This document shows positions 35,522 through 44,318 of a DNA stretch of 64,000 bases, piece by piece. Origin of the DNA: Aromatoleum petrolei (GTDB taxonomy: Bacteria > Pseudomonadota > Gammaproteobacteria > Burkholderiales > Rhodocyclaceae). Each line of letters begins with the position of its first letter. Positions within the stretch are counted from its first letter, which is position 1. Below the pieces are notes generated by a model, which had not been told where the DNA came from, made no database searches, and saw only the letters and a program-made list of their open reading frames with translations. Both the position numbers and the translations under genes were made by a program. The stretch is taken from the NCBI RefSeq assembly GCF_017894385.1, contig NZ_CP059560.1, forward strand, positions 558,001 to 622,000. The letters are read 5' to 3'.

Positions 35522-35827
35522 GACCTTTCCCCGGTTGCGTCCATGACTTGCGCGTCGAGCCTTGAATCAAGCCCCGTGCAGGCCGCTGCCCCCCATGCCG
35601 ACGCTGCCGCTCCCCCGTCGGGAGTGGCGCAGGTGTACGCGTCCGTCATGCAGTTAAGCGGAGAGCCTGATCGACGAAACCGTTTAAACCAGAGTGGTCG
35701 CCCCCATTCCGCCTCTATGAGTGCGACGCGATCGTTTGCGACATCGTCGGCCCGCTGAACCCCAGCCGCACGTACTCATGCCTGCTCGAAAGTCTCCCGA
35801 CTTCCCTCCACTAGAGAAACACTGCCA
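35522..35827. other. Intergenic stretch with no supportable gene
   Basis: About 300 bp between the monooxygenase and the DUF2889 gene. I see no recognisable protein, no strong hairpin and no copy of the 13-mer. Confidence 0.5.
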
Positions 35828-36859
35828 ATGTTGCCACCTGCCCCTCGCGATTCCGCGGGACACGCCCCGCCACGCCAACCGGGATCGATCCGCCGCACTT
35901 CATCGATTGACGCCACCTGGCCCGAGGATCGCATCAATGCCATGAGGTTCGATGCGCGAGGCCGGGACTTGCTGACACGAGCCGATGGCACCACTGAGGT
36001 CTTCGCCTACGATAGAGCGGAGGCGCGGCTGCTCGACCGTACGATCGAAACCATTTCCTGCACGCCACCGCGAGCGACATTGCACAGGCTGATCGGCGCG
36101 CGTAGCGGGAATCAACTGCGCTCGGCTCTCGAAGAGGCTCTTCCGGACGAACGCGCGGCGGGCACGCCGCTCTATCTGCTGCTGGATGACTTTGCGGGCA
36201 CCAGCCTGATCGCGCCAGGAGTATGGCAGCACTGGCCGTCCGCTGAACGCGGCGAAGAATCGGATCCGCCCCCCCTTTCCGTGATCCGCTCGCGCGCCTT
36301 ACCCCAGATGGAGGGGGTTTGCATCGCTTTCCAAGCGGGAGCGACGCCGTTGCGCGATGTTGATGGGGACTTGCAGAGTTTCGGGGACGTCGTCCCCCTT
36401 CCCCGCCCGACCGACCCACGTGGCTGGCATCCACTACCCTCGAGCCCGGGGAAGTCACTACGGCGCGCGAGACGAATCGACGTCTGGCACGAAGCCGGCT
36501 TGCTGCACATCGATGCCATGTTCCAGGACAGCGCCAGCACCCCCTCCGGGGCACGCCGCGCAATCCACGAGTACAGTATCGGAGCAACGGTCGATGCCGC
36601 TTCAATGTCCGTTCTCGCCATCCATGCAATCCCTCGAATTCTCCCCTATCCCGAGTGCCCATCCGCGGTAGCCAACCTCCATCGGCTGATCGGTGCGCCG
36701 CTACGGCAGCTTCGCACCGTGGTAATCGAGCGCCTGCCCAAGACGATGGGCTGTACGCACCTCAACGACGCCTTGCGCTCGCTGGCCGAGGTACCGCTAA
36801 TGGCGGAGACGCTTGATCGGGCTCTGGCCGCACGCGGATTGAAGTCCCCGCCCGAATGA
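35828..36859 (+). CDS. DUF2889 family protein 2
   Basis: A 343-residue protein if started at the ATG at 35828; an internal ATG at 35942 (MRFDARGRDLLTRADGTTEV) would remove a proline-rich N-terminus. The second half matches DUF2889: RRARRIDVWHEAGLLHIDAMFQDS in pieces, IPRILPYPECPSAVANLHRLIG, and the C-terminal GCTHLNDALRSLAEVP with the Cys-Thr-His also seen in the protein at 3916. Function is unknown. It stands alone on the plus strand, convergent with the transporter pair downstream. Confidence 0.7.
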   Translation: MLPPAPRDSAGHAPPRQPGSIRRTSSIDATWPEDRINAMRFDARGRDLLTRADGTTEVFAYDRAEARLLDRTIETISCTPPRATLHRLIGARSGNQLRSALEEALPDERAAGTPLYLLLDDFAGTSLIAPGVWQHWPSAERGEESDPPPLSVIRSRALPQMEGVCIAFQAGATPLRDVDGDLQSFGDVVPLPRPTDPRGWHPLPSSPGKSLRRARRIDVWHEAGLLHIDAMFQDSASTPSGARRAIHEYSIGATVDAASMSVLAIHAIPRILPYPECPSAVANLHRLIGAPLRQLRTVVIERLPKTMGCTHLNDALRSLAEVPLMAETLDRALAARGLKSPPE

Positions 36860-36995
36860 GTTCGGTCAGACGGGGGGTGAATACAACGTCGATTTCCTGA
36901 TTTGTCTCGAACGCGCCGCGACTTTCCATCGAATCGGATGTGAAAGTCAGTGGCACGATTTCGTAGAGCATCGTCGCCGAGAGGGGAATGCGACT

Positions 36996-37238
36996 TCAGT
37001 TTGCCATCGAATGGTGGCAACTCTGCGGACGACTTTGCGCCGAATTCGGCGTCTTGTTGGGTAACCAGCTTCGCAGCCCGTCGGGTCGTCCGCGAATATC
37101 GTTGCGGCTCGCCGCGAAGGGCAGCGCCAGAGCATATCGCCCCTCCGAGGCGACCGCAGTGGGAAGCGAAATGGGCCGCGACGGCAACAACAGATTCCCA
37201 TCCTTGTCCATGCAGGCTTCGAAGACGAGATCGGCCAT
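36996..37238 (-). CDS. Small hypothetical protein, doubtful
   Basis: An 80-codon frame beginning MADLVFEACMDKDGNLLLPS, with AGGAAGCC 5 nt upstream of the ATG. It follows the transporter gene on the same strand after about 190 nt. No family is recognised. The remaining sequence of the 36860-37425 interval shows coding-like stretches in other frames, which may mean this is the start of a frameshifted gene. Confidence 0.35.
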   Translation of the reverse strand: MADLVFEACMDKDGNLLLPSRPISLPTAVASEGRYALALPFAASRNDIRGRPDGLRSWLPNKTPNSAQSRPQSCHHSMAN

Positions 37239-37425
37239 GCTGGCTTCCTGAATGTGCAACGCGGCATCTTCGCGGCTGTGCCGGGGGTGACACCGCCATC
37301 GACCAATGGATTGATCGTCACGATGCCCCCCGCCCATCATCGCGGCCGGGAGCGTGTGGACACGGCCTGCAGACCGGGCTATCGGCGCACGTCGCAATAA
37401 GTTCCAGGCCAGATGAAACGCTGCA

Positions 37426-39945
37426 CTACACAGCGTGGGAATGCACCTCCAGAGAAGGCTTTTCGGTGGCGGGTTCGCCGGCAGTACCCTCGATCGAAAC
37501 CTGCGGCAACCACTCGCGCACCTCCAAGTCCTTCGGACGGCGCCCGATGTCGCGAAGCAGGAAATGCGACAAGGCCGGAATCAGCAGCAATGCACCGATC
37601 ATGTTCCATAGGAACATGAACGTCAGCAGGATCCCCATGTCGGCCTGGAACTTGATCGGCGACCAAGCCCAGCTGACGACTCCCGCCGCCATGGTAGCCC
37701 CAACGAGCGCAACCACCTTGCCGGTGAAATCGAGGGAACCCTTGTAGGCCTCCGCCAGACTAGCGCCCCCGCGTTGCAGGGCCAGCTGGATCGAAAGCAG
37801 GTAAAGCGCGTAGTCGACACCGACGCCCACGCCGAGCGCGATCACCGGAAGGGTCGCCACCTTTACCCCGATCCCAAGGGCTACCATGATCGCCTCGCAG
37901 AGTATCGACGTGAGCAGCAGCGGAACAATCGCCACCACGACGGCACGCCACGAACGGAAAGTGACAAAGCACAGCACGACGACCGCAGCATAGAGCAGCA
38001 AATGCATGCGATAGAAGGATTCCCACACGACGATATTGGTCACCGACTCGATCCCGGCGGCCCCCGCCGCAGGCAGGAACTGCACATCATCGCGATTATG
38101 GGTCGCCGCGAAAGCCTCCACCGTTTTCAGCACGCGCTCCAGCGTCTCGGCCTTGTGGTCCGTCAGATATGCCACGAGCGGCATGACCTCGCAGGAAGGG
38201 TTCATCGAGTCGGGGTTGTCCGAAATCACGCGATTCGCGGCATAGCCGCGGATCCTATCGTCGCGAGGGATAGTCGCCAATTTGTAATAGCCTTCCGACA
38301 TCCCGCCCACGATGCGTCTGAGCCGTTCTGAGAACGAGGAGACGGCCATCACGCCCTCTACGTGCTCGAGCTCCCAGGCGAGACGATCGCTGTCTACGAG
38401 CGCTTGGTACGCGTCGCACTTCGCCGGCGGCGTCTTCACCAGCACCGCAAACTGGTCACTGGTAAGGCCGAAATTGTCCGTCACGTAGGCGACATCGAGG
38501 TTGTAGCGTGAATCGGGCCGAAGTTCGGGCGCACCGGCGTCGAGATCGCCAACCTGCAAGTCGACGCGCATCACGAGGCCGGCGGCCAAAAGGAGCACGG
38601 AAAGACTGACGGCAGCGAGCGCGGCACGGCGTCGCGTGAGCTGTTCGAGCATGGCCCACAACCGCCCAACAACCGTGCGGCTGGCGTCCTCCACGTGCTG
38701 TTCCTGCACGGCCCGTCGCGCCGCAACCGGGCTGACGCCAGTGTAGGAAAGGATAACGGGAATCAACACCAGCTTCGTAAAGATCAGTCCGGTCACACCG
38801 ACACTGGTCATCAACGCAAGGTCGCGAATCACAGGGATTTCGATGATGATCAGTACCAGGAAACCGACGATGTTGGTCAATAGCGCCGTAAGGCCCGCCA
38901 GGAAGAGCCGGCGGAACGTGTAGCGTGCTGCTACGTACTTGTGGGTACCCCGTCCCACGTCCTGCAAGATGCCATTCATCTTCTGGGCGCCATGGGACAA
39001 TCCGATCGCGAAGAGCAGGAACGGAACCAGAATGGAATAGGGATCGAGCTCTAGGCCCAACAGCTTCATCAATCCAATGAGCCACACCACGCCCAGGATC
39101 GCCGAACTGACGAGGACCAAGGTGCTGCGCAGACACCGGGTGTAGAGGAAGACGAGTACTCCGGCGATGAGGACCGATAGCGCGAAGTAGGAGATCACGA
39201 CAGTGAGCCCCTCGATCAGATCGCCGGCGAGCTTGCCGAAGCCGACGATGTGAATCCTAATCTTGTCGGTTTCCTTGCTCCTTATCTTCTCCTCCAGCGT
39301 GCGGGACAACGACAGGTAATTGATCGGCTTCCCGGTGTCCGGATACCTGTCGAGCAGCGGCACGAGGATCATTGACGATCGCATATTCGTTGAAACGAGA
39401 TTGCCTATCGCACCTGAGTGCGACAGATTCCGTCTCAACTCTTTGGTCTTGGCCGGCGAGCCGTCGAAGCCGTCCGGCATGACCGGGCCCCCACGCATGC
39501 CTTCCTCGGTCACTTCCGACCAGCGAAGCAATGGGGTCCACAACGACTTGAGCCATGGACGATCCACGCCAGGCGTGAGGTAAAGTATGTCGTTTATCTC
39601 TGCGAGCACCTTGAGGTACTCGGGATCGAAAATATCCCCTTGGGTGTTCTCGACGGCGATACGAATCTGGTTGCCCAGCCCGCGGACGTGTTCCTTGTTA
39701 TCGAGGAAGTTCCGGATGTATGTGTGCGACGATGGAATCATCCGCTCGAAGTTGGCGTTGACCTCGATCTGCATCGACTGCCAGCCGAGGAATACCGATA
39801 TGAACGCGAACAGCGCCAGTAGCTTCAACCGATTATTAAAGATTACCCGCTCAAGCCAGTTGCCCGACCTTACATCGAAATCGGCCAGATCTCGAACGAC
39901 CCGGAAATGCTCGACACCCTGTGAATCAGGCAATGCTCCAGCCAT
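37426..39945 (-). CDS. MMPL/RND-family transporter
   Basis: An 839-residue inner-membrane protein with the duplicated RND plan: TM1 at about residue 40-58 (LKLLALFAFISVFLGW), a large periplasmic loop to about 235, five TMs with PFLLFAIGLSHGAQKMNGI, a further TM near 440, a second periplasmic loop, and five TMs including VIALGVGVGVDYALYLLSIQ. It belongs to the group found next to YCF48, DUF1302 and DUF1329 genes in hydrocarbon and steroid degraders, thought to move hydrophobic compounds across the envelope; DUF1302/DUF1329 genes are missing here. Its start lies 24 nt after the YCF48 stop. Confidence 0.9.
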   Translation of the reverse strand: MAGALPDSQGVEHFRVVRDLADFDVRSGNWLERVIFNNRLKLLALFAFISVFLGWQSMQIEVNANFERMIPSSHTYIRNFLDNKEHVRGLGNQIRIAVENTQGDIFDPEYLKVLAEINDILYLTPGVDRPWLKSLWTPLLRWSEVTEEGMRGGPVMPDGFDGSPAKTKELRRNLSHSGAIGNLVSTNMRSSMILVPLLDRYPDTGKPINYLSLSRTLEEKIRSKETDKIRIHIVGFGKLAGDLIEGLTVVISYFALSVLIAGVLVFLYTRCLRSTLVLVSSAILGVVWLIGLMKLLGLELDPYSILVPFLLFAIGLSHGAQKMNGILQDVGRGTHKYVAARYTFRRLFLAGLTALLTNIVGFLVLIIIEIPVIRDLALMTSVGVTGLIFTKLVLIPVILSYTGVSPVAARRAVQEQHVEDASRTVVGRLWAMLEQLTRRRAALAAVSLSVLLLAAGLVMRVDLQVGDLDAGAPELRPDSRYNLDVAYVTDNFGLTSDQFAVLVKTPPAKCDAYQALVDSDRLAWELEHVEGVMAVSSFSERLRRIVGGMSEGYYKLATIPRDDRIRGYAANRVISDNPDSMNPSCEVMPLVAYLTDHKAETLERVLKTVEAFAATHNRDDVQFLPAAGAAGIESVTNIVVWESFYRMHLLLYAAVVVLCFVTFRSWRAVVVAIVPLLLTSILCEAIMVALGIGVKVATLPVIALGVGVGVDYALYLLSIQLALQRGGASLAEAYKGSLDFTGKVVALVGATMAAGVVSWAWSPIKFQADMGILLTFMFLWNMIGALLLIPALSHFLLRDIGRRPKDLEVREWLPQVSIEGTAGEPATEKPSLEVHSHAV

Positions 39946-39969
39946 GACTTAACTCCTGTTCCTTGATAC

Positions 39970-41061
39970 TTACTTCGCAGCGTCGTGCAACAGGACGCGC
40001 GCGACGCCCCGCTGTCCACTGATCAGTATCTCGGTCGCTGAAAGCGGCAGCAGATCGAAACCACCATCCGGTTGCCCCGTGCCGCCGACCTCGTGGAACG
40101 TTTTCCCGGTGGTCGGACCGAGCAACAGCTGGCCGCTCTGGGGAAGGACAACCGTTCGCCCGTCCGGCAGCTTGGCCCCGGCATTGATCCCCGCGGCCGC
40201 GTCCGTACCAAGTTGCGCCCAGGTCTCGCCGGCATCGCGACTGCGCCACACGTTTCCGCGCAAGCCGACAGCAACCACTTCGCTCGCGTCCCCGAACACG
40301 TTGAACCACGTTCCGCGATACGGCGTCGTTACTCGGGAAAACCGCCTGCCGTCGGGCGTCAGCTTCAACACCAAACCCAACTCCCCTACGATATAGACAT
40401 CGTCGCCCACACCGCGGATAGCGTGGAGCGAGTACCGTTCGGGGTTGTCGCTCCGGTCGAGCCAGGGTTCCCACGTCCCGCCGCCATCGGCGGTATGCAG
40501 GATCAGATTGAACTGCCCAATGAGCCAACCTTCGCGCGCATTACGGAACCAAAGGTTTAAGAAGGGTCTGGTCGGCCCCTCCGCCGCGAAGTTGCGGGCA
40601 TCTTCGAGTGCCTGCGTGAGTTCCGGATCCTTCCGGTCGCTGGCCTGCTTCTCATAATGAGCGGTCATCAGCGCACCGATCTGCCGGCCGTCCAGGACGC
40701 GAACCCACGATGCTCCACCGTCGGTGGAATGAAGAACGACGCCCTCGTGGCCGACGATCCAACCCTCGACAGCGGTTGGGAACTGTGCAGCGACCAGATC
40801 TACGCTGACTGGGGACGGGACCTGACGCCAGGATTGTCCTTGGTCGTCCGAGAGCAGAATATGGCCTCGGGGCCCCACTCCGATCACCCTTCCGTCTCCG
40901 ACCTTCGCCAGTCCCCAGACCGGCGTCTGCAGCGACCTGCTCGTGAGACGGGCCGGGGTGTCGAGGGGGTCGGCAAAGCGATTGGCAGCAATGCATCCGA
41001 CCGAGTGAACCATACCCAGCGCGAGCAGGGAATGGGTAAGAAACTTTCGCAAAGAAAACAT
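39970..41061 (-). CDS. Periplasmic YCF48/BNR-repeat beta-propeller protein
   Basis: A 363-residue protein with a signal peptide (KFLTHSLLALGMVHSVGCIAA; cleavage before about residue 24, Cys suggesting a possible lipoprotein). Repeated Asp-box units are visible: LLSDDQGQSWRQV, LHSTDGGASWVRV, LHTADGGGTWEPW and WRSRDAGETWAQL, as in the photosystem-assembly factor YCF48 family. Such proteins accompany MMPL transporters and may form a periplasmic docking platform. It is first of the two-gene unit and lies behind a 625-nt leader with an operator-like palindrome at its head. Confidence 0.88.
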   Translation of the reverse strand: MFSLRKFLTHSLLALGMVHSVGCIAANRFADPLDTPARLTSRSLQTPVWGLAKVGDGRVIGVGPRGHILLSDDQGQSWRQVPSPVSVDLVAAQFPTAVEGWIVGHEGVVLHSTDGGASWVRVLDGRQIGALMTAHYEKQASDRKDPELTQALEDARNFAAEGPTRPFLNLWFRNAREGWLIGQFNLILHTADGGGTWEPWLDRSDNPERYSLHAIRGVGDDVYIVGELGLVLKLTPDGRRFSRVTTPYRGTWFNVFGDASEVVAVGLRGNVWRSRDAGETWAQLGTDAAAGINAGAKLPDGRTVVLPQSGQLLLGPTTGKTFHEVGGTGQPDGGFDLLPLSATEILISGQRGVARVLLHDAAK

Positions 41062-41120
41062 CGCTCTTCACTCCTCAAAAAAGGAGGGCTTCGCCCACCC
41101 CGGGCAAATGCGTCAAACCG

Positions 41121-41681
41121 TCAACGCCGGGTTTTGCGCGCCAAGCCTACCGACGAGTAGAAGATATCTCGATCGACCGGGGCGACTTCTACTAAAAAGT
41201 ACGTTGATAGCCGTACATCGACTTTTCGGCGCATCCGCAGCCACCGCAAGGCGTGCGGGAGGTACGAGACAAAATCGCATGTACGCCTATTAGTACGAAC
41301 GGCCCTTTCCTGTTTCCACGCATCGAGCAGCGGTAACAAACATTTGTGTTGACATCGTAGTGCTAGCTCGAGGACGCGCGGAACCCTCGAGCGAGGCGCC
41401 CTACTCGACGAGATGTGAACATCTGGACTATCGGTGAACACCTCGAAAACCTCTATCCTCTTCGCGATCGACGTTATGAGTCTTTGATCTGACGAAACCG
41501 GCTTTTCGGAAAGTGAGGGTTTTCGAAGTACCGGGTTGTAGCCCCAAAGGCGATACGCGGTCAAACCGCGAAGGCGATGACCGTGACCGGGAATACCAGG
41601 CTCTACTTCCAGCGCCACCTTCTCGAGAGCTCGATCTGGTTTACGCATTGTTAGCTTTTGGCACTCATTGATCTCCCCCAT
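41121..41681 (-). CDS. Leader-region open frame of doubtful reality
   Basis: A 186-codon frame (MGEINECQKLTMRKPDRALE ...) fills the space between the palindrome at 41687 and the YCF48 gene. It has no SD sequence, no recognised family, and base composition less GC-rich than its neighbours. It may be only a chance frame in a long 5' leader, which includes a GTACG-N8-CGTAC inverted repeat near 41200. Confidence 0.2.
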   Translation of the reverse strand: MGEINECQKLTMRKPDRALEKVALEVEPGIPGHGHRLRGLTAYRLWGYNPVLRKPSLSEKPVSSDQRLITSIAKRIEVFEVFTDSPDVHISSSRAPRSRVPRVLELALRCQHKCLLPLLDAWKQERAVRTNRRTCDFVSYLPHALRWLRMRRKVDVRLSTYFLVEVAPVDRDIFYSSVGLARKTRR

Positions 41682-41686
41682 TTCTT

Positions 41687-41699
41687 TGAACAGTGTTCG
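41687..41699. promoter_or_regulatory. Operator-like palindrome at the head of the YCF48-MMPL unit
   Basis: TGAACAGTGTTCG, one base from the perfect TGAAC-N3-GTTCA. It suggests that transport is controlled together with the catabolic operons. Confidence 0.6.
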
Positions 41700-41706
41700 T
41701 TTTTTC

Positions 41707-41876
41707 GAATGCTGGATTCAATCATGCTGTATCTGGGTTGTCAACGGGTCGTGTAGAGAGTTTCGCAGCAGCTTCGGGGTGCTTGAAGCGCCATTTGAAG
41801 CGGGCCGGCTCGATCGCCGCCGGCGGCCGGCTGTCGAAAACGAGCGTCCATCCAGAGGGCCTGCGCAGAGTCGGTT
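41707..41876 (-). pseudogene. Unassigned C-terminal gene fragment cut by the IS3 element
   Basis: One minus-strand frame next to the IS (RRPSGWTLVFDSRPPAAIEP, then RFKWRFKHPEAAAKLS) has coding-like composition and ends before the palindrome. I do not recognise the family. It is interrupted on its 5' side by the left end of the IS. Confidence 0.3.
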
Positions 41877-41901
41877 TGGCCTGCCCCCGATTCTCCGGAC
41901 A
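41877..41901 (+). repeat. IS3 element left inverted repeat
   Basis: 25 bp beginning TGGCCTGCCC and ending CTCCGGACA; exact inverted copy at 43109-43133. GTT target duplication is at 41874-41876. Confidence 0.9.
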
Positions 41902-41911
41902 GTTTCGGTAG

Positions 41912-42785
41912 CTACACAGCCACCATATTTTCTTCAAACTGAACCGGGCTGAGATATCCAAGCACGGAGTGACGCCGCCGCGGATTGTAGAAGCGTTCAA
42001 TGTAGTCGAACACGTCCGCCCGAGCGTCGTCGCGTGTCGGATATCGCTTTCGCGCGGCACGTTCCGTCTTGAGGCTGGAGAAGAAGCTCTCCATCGCGGC
42101 GTTATCCCAGCAGTTGCCCTTTCGACTCATGCTGCAAACGATGCCCTGGTCGGCTAGCAGCCGCTGGAAGTCTTCGCGGGTGTATTGGCTACCCTGATCG
42201 GAATGGTGTAACAGCTCCTTGGGTTTACCGCGCCGCCAGACCGCCATCAAGAGCGCATCGATGACCAGTTGCGCAGTCCGCAGTCATTTCCGCCTTCATT
42301 GACCAGCCGACAATTCTTCGCGAGTACAGGTCCAGCACGGCCGCAACGTATAGCCAGCCTTCGTCGGTCCACAGGTACGTGAAGTCGGCCAGCCACTTCT
42401 TGTTCGGCGCATCCGCCTCGAACTCGCGCTGCAGCAGATTCGGTGCAATGCTGTGTTCGGGCCGCAGGCCCGCATCGTTGGGCGAGCGACGACGCTTCTT
42501 GCGCGCAGCCAGCCCGGCCGCCCTCATTAGGCGAGCAACGCGATGAATGCCGCAGTGCTCGCCCCAGGCAAGCACGTCGTGCCAAACACGTCGGCTACCG
42601 TAGGTCCGATCGCTCGCTTCGAAGCTTTGCCGAATCAGCCCCGTGAGCTTCTCGTTGGCGCGGGTACGCGGGCTTGGCCGCCTACTGAACCATTCGTAGA
42701 AGCCGCTGCGGGAAATTCCGAGCACTTCACATAGAACCCGAACCGGCCACACCGCCCGATGTTTGGCAACGAAGCCGAACTTCAC
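41912..42785 (-). pseudogene. IS3 orfB transposase (DDE), frameshifted
   Basis: Two frames together make the full rve transposase. The first (42785 downwards) gives MKFGFVAKHRAVWPVRVLCE ... WLADFTYLWTDEGWLYVAAV ... VGWSMKAEMTA; the second resumes as LLMAVWRRGKPKELLHHSDQ and includes DQGSQYT, the spaced NPRRRHSVLGYLSP and the last catalytic Glu region (NAAMESFFSSLKTE). The break is a 7-nt insertion that repeats CGCAGT (42272-42277 and 42279-42284). Removing it restores MTAQLVIDALLMAVW. The start overlaps the orfA stop, as usual in this family. Confidence 0.88.
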
Positions 42786-43075
42786 GTCGGGTCCTTCGCG
42801 AAGTAGCCGAGCGCCTTTTTTAAGATATCGCGCTCCATCTTCACCCGCGCCAGTTCGCGCCGCAGTTGCTCAAGTTCCGCCTGGCTGTCGCTCTTCAGAG
42901 GCCTGCCAGGCGTCAAATCGGTGCGACCTTCTTCCGCATTCAACATCCATCGGCGCAGCACGCTGCGCTCGAGTCCCAGATCTCGGGCGACCGCTGTCGC
43001 CGTCATACCCGGCCGCGTTGCCAAACGCACCGCCTCGCGCTTGAACTCGTCCGAGAACTTCCTTCTTGTTCGCAT
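42782..43075 (-). CDS. IS3 orfA, helix-turn-helix transposase subunit
   Basis: A 97-residue OrfA: RRKFSDEFKREAVRLATRPG, then the HTH (TATAVARDLGLERSVLRRWM) and a leucine-zipper-like coiled coil (AELEQLRRELARVKMERDIL) ending KKALGYFAKDPT. It binds the terminal repeats and, with OrfB, makes the transposase. Intact here, although its partner is broken; OrfA alone can act as a repressor of transposition in IS3 elements. Confidence 0.92.
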   Translation of the reverse strand: MRTRRKFSDEFKREAVRLATRPGMTATAVARDLGLERSVLRRWMLNAEEGRTDLTPGRPLKSDSQAELEQLRRELARVKMERDILKKALGYFAKDPT

Positions 43076-43108
43076 CGATTCCTCCTAGACACATGTTGCC
43101 ATGCAATG

Positions 43109-43133
43109 TGTCCGGAGAATCGGGGGCAGGCCA
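43109..43133 (-). repeat. IS3 element right inverted repeat
   Basis: 25-bp exact inverse of 41877-41901, upstream of orfA. GTT target duplication follows at 43134-43136. Confidence 0.9.
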
Positions 43134-43373
43134 GTTCCGCGGCGGCAGCCGGTGGCGGCACCAGCGTCTTCATCGGCCCGGGCGCTTTTGCACGTTATGG
43201 CTCGCGCTCTTGAAGGAGTTGCAGAGCAGTCGTATCGTTTGGATTCAACCGCACGAGCTTCTTGGAGTACTTGCGTGCCAGATCCCTTAATCCGTGCCAT
43301 GGCGCGCGGACGCGACCCCTAATACTTTCTGTTACAAGCACAATACGGCATTTACGGACTCACCCAGTCTGTT

Positions 43374-43512
43374 ATGGCGCGCTTTGAGCTGAAGCAATCG
43401 AGCAAGCTGCAACTGACCTCCTATGCGGGGCTGGCGTTGATCGGGCAGTGCTGTCAGGCGGTGCAGGTCAAGGTGGCAATCAAGCCGAAGCTGCCGGTCG
43501 CTCACGGCGTGC
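43374..43512 (+). pseudogene. IS1380-family transposase N-terminal fragment
   Basis: FELKQSSKLQLTSYAGLALI then GQCCQAVQVKVAIKPKLPVA matches the N-terminus of IS1380-type transposases. It breaks off at about 43512, where an IS110 piece on the other strand begins. The sequence from 43137 to 43373 before it contains no gene I can support. Confidence 0.6.
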
Positions 43513-43514
43513 CC

Positions 43515-43736
43515 ATATTCCTGGAGCTTTCACGCCCAGCAGTGAGCACCGCCGCATGTTTCCATCCCGATCAAAGAGGGCCGCAGATTCGCAAACCATA
43601 GCACCACTTGGTCGCTGAGCTGTTTCATCACCACCGTCTTGCCGTGTGTATCCCGCGCCAAGCGCAGGGCGATGCCTTCGCACTGCCCCTGCGTTGAGCC
43701 AGTGACCAAGGCGACATTATGTTCGAGTCGTTTCAT
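43515..43736 (-). pseudogene. SDR N-terminus fused to an IS110 transposase fragment
   Basis: The frame opens MKRLEHNVALVTGSTQGQCE GIALRLAR split here in two pieces: an SDR cofactor-binding segment. Without a break it passes into THGKTVVMKQLSDQVVLWFA and SLIGMETCGGAHCWA, the N-terminal region of IS110-type transposases. A stop then replaces the expected Arg of WARKLQ, after which KLQEYGHAVS can still be read. It is a chimera created by deletion, not a functional gene. Confidence 0.65.
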
Positions 43737-44239
43737 GGTCCTCTCAGCCTTTTCACCAACGACCGTTGATTGAGAATCCTGGGTCCACCGGCCGGGTGCC
43801 TGCGGCAGTCAGGACGATGCGGCCGTAACCAGTGGCTCGCATTCGAGGTAAAGCCGCATGCAACGGATAGACCCGCGTCCCAGAAATTGACGTCCATCAC
43901 GTCGCGGAAATCCGCCAGCGAAGCCTGGCCAAGGCCGCCGCTACGGATAATGCCGGCGTTGCAGACAAAGATTTCCGGCCGCCCGTAGGCCGTGTAGGAC
44001 GATTCGATCAGGGCGCAGGCGCCACCTTCGTCGGCCACGGAATGGGTTCCGGCGGTCGCCTTACCGCCGGCGGCCTTGATCTCGTCGACAACCGCTTGCG
44101 CCGAGGGCGGCCGGCCCTCGAAGAGCGGGATGTTCGCGATTACGGTTGCGCCGCGCCGCCAGCCAAGGGGCATAGGCCCGCCCCAAGCCTTGCCCGGCGC
44201 CGGAGACCAAAGCCACTCTCCCGCGAAAGCTCGTGGCAT
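43733..44239 (-). pseudogene. SDR (MFE-2 type) pseudogene with frameshifts
   Basis: The 168-codon frame includes AQAVVDEIKAAGGKATAG, IFVCNAGI and SLADFRDVMDVNFW, the middle of an SDR related to peroxisomal multifunctional enzyme. The N-terminal glycine motif is present only in another frame (RVALVSGAGQGLGRAYAPWL), so two compensating shifts surround it. After VNFW the frame is lost again and no YxxxK can be read. The gene has decayed in at least three places. Confidence 0.7.
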
Positions 44240-44318
44240 TACTCTGTGGCGTCAGTATCTCCTTCAGGATCTAGTCGCCGCCTTTACCGGTATTGCGGCC
44301 GGCAAAGAAGCGGTCGCG

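Larger units (their letters stand above)
41877..43133 (-). mobile_element. Complete IS3-family insertion sequence, 1257 bp
   Basis: Identical 25-bp terminal inverted repeats at 41877-41901 and 43109-43133, each starting TGGCCTGCC and ending CCGGACA, enclose orfA and orfB on the minus strand. The trinucleotide GTT flanks both ends (41874-41876, 43134-43136), a 3-bp target duplication as usual for the family. The perfect ends suggest a recent insertion, but orfB has a 7-bp insertion (see orfB), so this copy cannot transpose by itself. Confidence 0.9.

Noticed and set aside
41062..41686. A riboswitch in the long leader before the YCF48 gene
   Set aside because: Inverted repeats are present but no known riboswitch core could be recognised.
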